Position numbers and translations under genes: made by a program
In this document: positions 62,302-64,000 of the stretch, one piece after another
How the letters are laid out: each line of letters starts with the position of its first letter
Position numbering within the stretch: the stretch's first letter is position 1
Notes under the pieces: model-generated
The model's input: only the letters and a program-made list of their open reading frames with translations
Told to the model about the DNA's origin: nothing
The model's database searches: none
DNA from: Gigantopelta aegis
Taxonomy: Eukaryota; Mollusca; Gastropoda; Neomphalida; Peltospiridae
Length of the DNA stretch: 64,000 nucleotides
Assembly: GCF_016097555.1 (NCBI RefSeq)
Contig: NW_024533024.1
Location: forward strand, 1-64,000
Direction: 5' to 3'

Positions 62302-62690
62302 ATGAGTTACAAAGTGGAAATAATAAGAATGAATGCTGTAAAGGAAGACAATGTTAGTCTCATTAACTCTCTATCATCTATTTATACTTCAATGGAGGAA
62401 GTATCAAATGATGGTAAGGACTATACTTCTCCTATTGTTGTTGTCAGTATTTTTGCTTTTGTTTATATATAGTAATGAACTCAAAGTGAGAGACCACACC
62501 CATCATTAGTAGACAATACTTCATATACTGTAGGAATGGAATGAAGAATATGATATAAAACGAAAGACACCACATGAAAATATGTTCTCAAGTTATCATG
62601 AATCTCCAAGAAATTTCATTAAAGAAGTGTTACACTATATATGGATAAACAAAGACATTATTCTTTTATTTACTGGGTTGAGACAATGTA
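62302..62690 (+). pseudogene. Deletion remnant of a third TPC copy
   Basis: A first exon almost the same as that of copy 2 (EDNVSLINSLSSIYTSMEE) is followed by the start of intron 1 and then, without the pore domains, by the end of a late intron and the terminal exon (NEEYDIKRKTPHENMFSSY, ESPRNFIKEVLHYIW). This is what an internal deletion of about 4.3 kb between intron 1 and a late intron would leave. It might still be transcribed as a short protein without membrane segments. Confidence 0.75.
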
Positions 62691-62779
62691 TAGAGTTAAA
62701 TTATATTACATTTGATTGTTTTAACACAATTCAGACTGTATTTTAACCAGCTTCTTTGCGTGAATTTCTACTTTCAGAA

Positions 62780-64000
62780 TTATTTCCCATTAATGAATAT
62801 TACTATACTTAAAACATTTAGAGTCCTAGCCACTTCAGGATGGTCATCGCCATGGATACCACGTTTGTGCAATGAGAGCCAAGTCTAAGTACTTTTTGGC
62901 ACTGATGATATCACCTGTAGATATGTAGGCGTGGCCTAAATCAGTAACTGTGGTTGCTACCAACTTTCTCTGCTTTTTTGGTATGTCACCATCTGAAGGA
63001 ATAGTTTTGAAATAAACCTAATGCTTTCTCTAACTTCTCTCGACAAAGTTGTCTCTCTCCAAGACTAGCATAAACTAGACCCAGTGTTGACAACGAGGCA
63101 GCTAAATCAATTGATTGAGTGGGTGTTCTGAGATGTGAAGATGTCTGCTCATGTAAGGCAATGGCTGAAATAAGTAGTTCTTTAGCTGAACCATAATCTC
63201 CTTTATAATATTGTATTTCAGCCATTGCTGTCAATGTATTAGCTATCTCCTGGTGAGTTGATCCAAATGCTTCTCTCATTGATTCCAACAATGTACAATA
63301 CTGGTTATAAATACTGGTTTTGGACAGTTTGAAAAACTAGCTTCTATAGATAACAAACCAGCTTGACATCTGAGTAGATCTCGTTCAGCTAACTGGTTTG
63401 ACCAGACTAACTCTAGATGAGGTTTTAATATATCGTCGCATGGTGAGATCTTCAGGATCTCTACTGAGATATTTAAGTTCATTGGTCAGAGTATTAACAA
63501 CACGATGACAATGAGATATTAGGTGAACATACTGATAATAACTAATGTCATTAGTCATTAATTTGTATTGTTCTTCAGTCAGTACTTTGCCCTCTTTTAG
63601 ACCAGGAAGGTTTGACCGAAATTTAATGAGAGAGCTAGTTTGAATCAAAACTCCAGAACTTTTTTAACCATGCTGTTTTATTCCAATAATCTTGTGCTAT
63701 CTTCTTCAAATGTTCTTCCTCCATTCGAGGTACAGTGTACGTCAAGAAATGGTTGCTAAGGTGATGTCTACAGCTGGCATGAACAGTGAACAGCTCTAAT
63801 TGACCTATTGTTCGAGATCGAATAAAAGGAGAAAGACGAAGTGATTTTATAAGATCTGCAAAGACAGAGGCTGAACAGGAGTACTCTCCAGAGGAGGGGA
63901 TGTCCCTCCAATAAAAGGCAATTTACTCTTAATTAAAGAGATATAAGATGTTGATGAAGGTGGTGGTACAAGGGGTGTGATAGTAGGTGTGTCTTCCAAG
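62780..64000 (-). CDS. TPR-repeat protein, N-terminal part outside the window
   Basis: Several tetratricopeptide repeats of the kinesin-light-chain/NPHP3 style are visible: EIANTLTAMAEIQYYKGDYG then SAKELLISAIALHEQ; LAASLSTLGLVYASLGERQL then CREKLEKALGLF; VATTVTDLGHAYISTGDIIS then AKKYLDLALIAQ; and the closing HGDDHPEVARTLNVLSIV with TAA at 62780-62782. Upstream, NDISYYQYVHLISHCHRVV and a region around RMEEEHLKKIAQDYW are not recognised. The gene continues past the window edge. It could be nephrocystin-3-like or the sensor tail of a sponge NTPase-TPR protein; the sequence seen does not decide. Confidence 0.65.

Overview
The window reads as nuclear DNA of a demosponge, close in style to Amphimedon (Haplosclerida). 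The evidence is AT-rich sequence, very tightly packed genes in both orientations, and many short GT-AG introns of about 50-100 bases. Clear animal orthologues (PRPF8, RBBP5, PEX6, TPC channel, MOCS3, SBDS, HSCB) sit beside gene types that are expanded in sponges: a divergent kinase, a Roc-like NTPase with a Death domain, and a beta-helix/Pmp-repeat surface protein. Nearly every conserved exon carries one-base indels, often in homopolymers, even in genes that must be functional. I read these as base-level assembly errors, so CDS spans below are gene spans whose frame has to be followed through small shifts.

Layout. 1085-11259 (-): PRPF8, complete. 11478-12131 (+): POP5, divergent from PRPF8. 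12144-15060 (-): three tandem GIDE/MUL1-like membrane proteins without a visible RING. 15256-16475 (+): decayed PM20D2 copy. 16560-19194 (-): acyl-CoA dehydrogenase of the ACDH-11/AidB type. 19202-20108 (+): HSCB. 20160-22016 (+): kinase-like gene with an altered DFG. 22240-25162 (+): Roc-like NTPase plus Death domain. 26069-30681 (+): kinase + ubiquitin-like domain + coiled coil + FIP200-type Claw domain in one locus. 30895-35600: a probable spliced non-coding transcript full of minisatellites, including thirty 61-bp units that each carry splice-signal-like sequences. 35820-37363 (-): RBBP5. 37546-38433 (-): macrodomain hydrolase. 38487-43021 (+): PEX6. 43038-47039 (-): Pmp-repeat/beta-helix membrane protein. 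47225-49073 (-): MOCS3. 49378-49741: GC-rich structured element, possibly a Pol III RNA. 50069-51110 (+): SBDS. 51199-52399 (-): intact PM20D2. 52477-62690 (+): two near-identical two-pore channel genes in tandem plus a deletion remnant of a third. 62780-64000 (-): TPR protein running off the window.

How the genes relate. This is a mosaic of housekeeping genes, not an operon. Coupling is by shared promoters: PRPF8/POP5, ACDH-like/HSCB, MACROD/PEX6 and PM20D2/TPC start within about 10-220 bases of each other. The most interesting loci are the apparent TBK1/ULK-like kinase joined to an autophagy-scaffold Claw, the 61-bp splice-signal array, and a small vocabulary of words (TGATGTCAT, TCACATGA, CCACACCC) that recurs in introns across unrelated genes. 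I saw no retroviral, LTR, Polinton or other capsid-bearing element.
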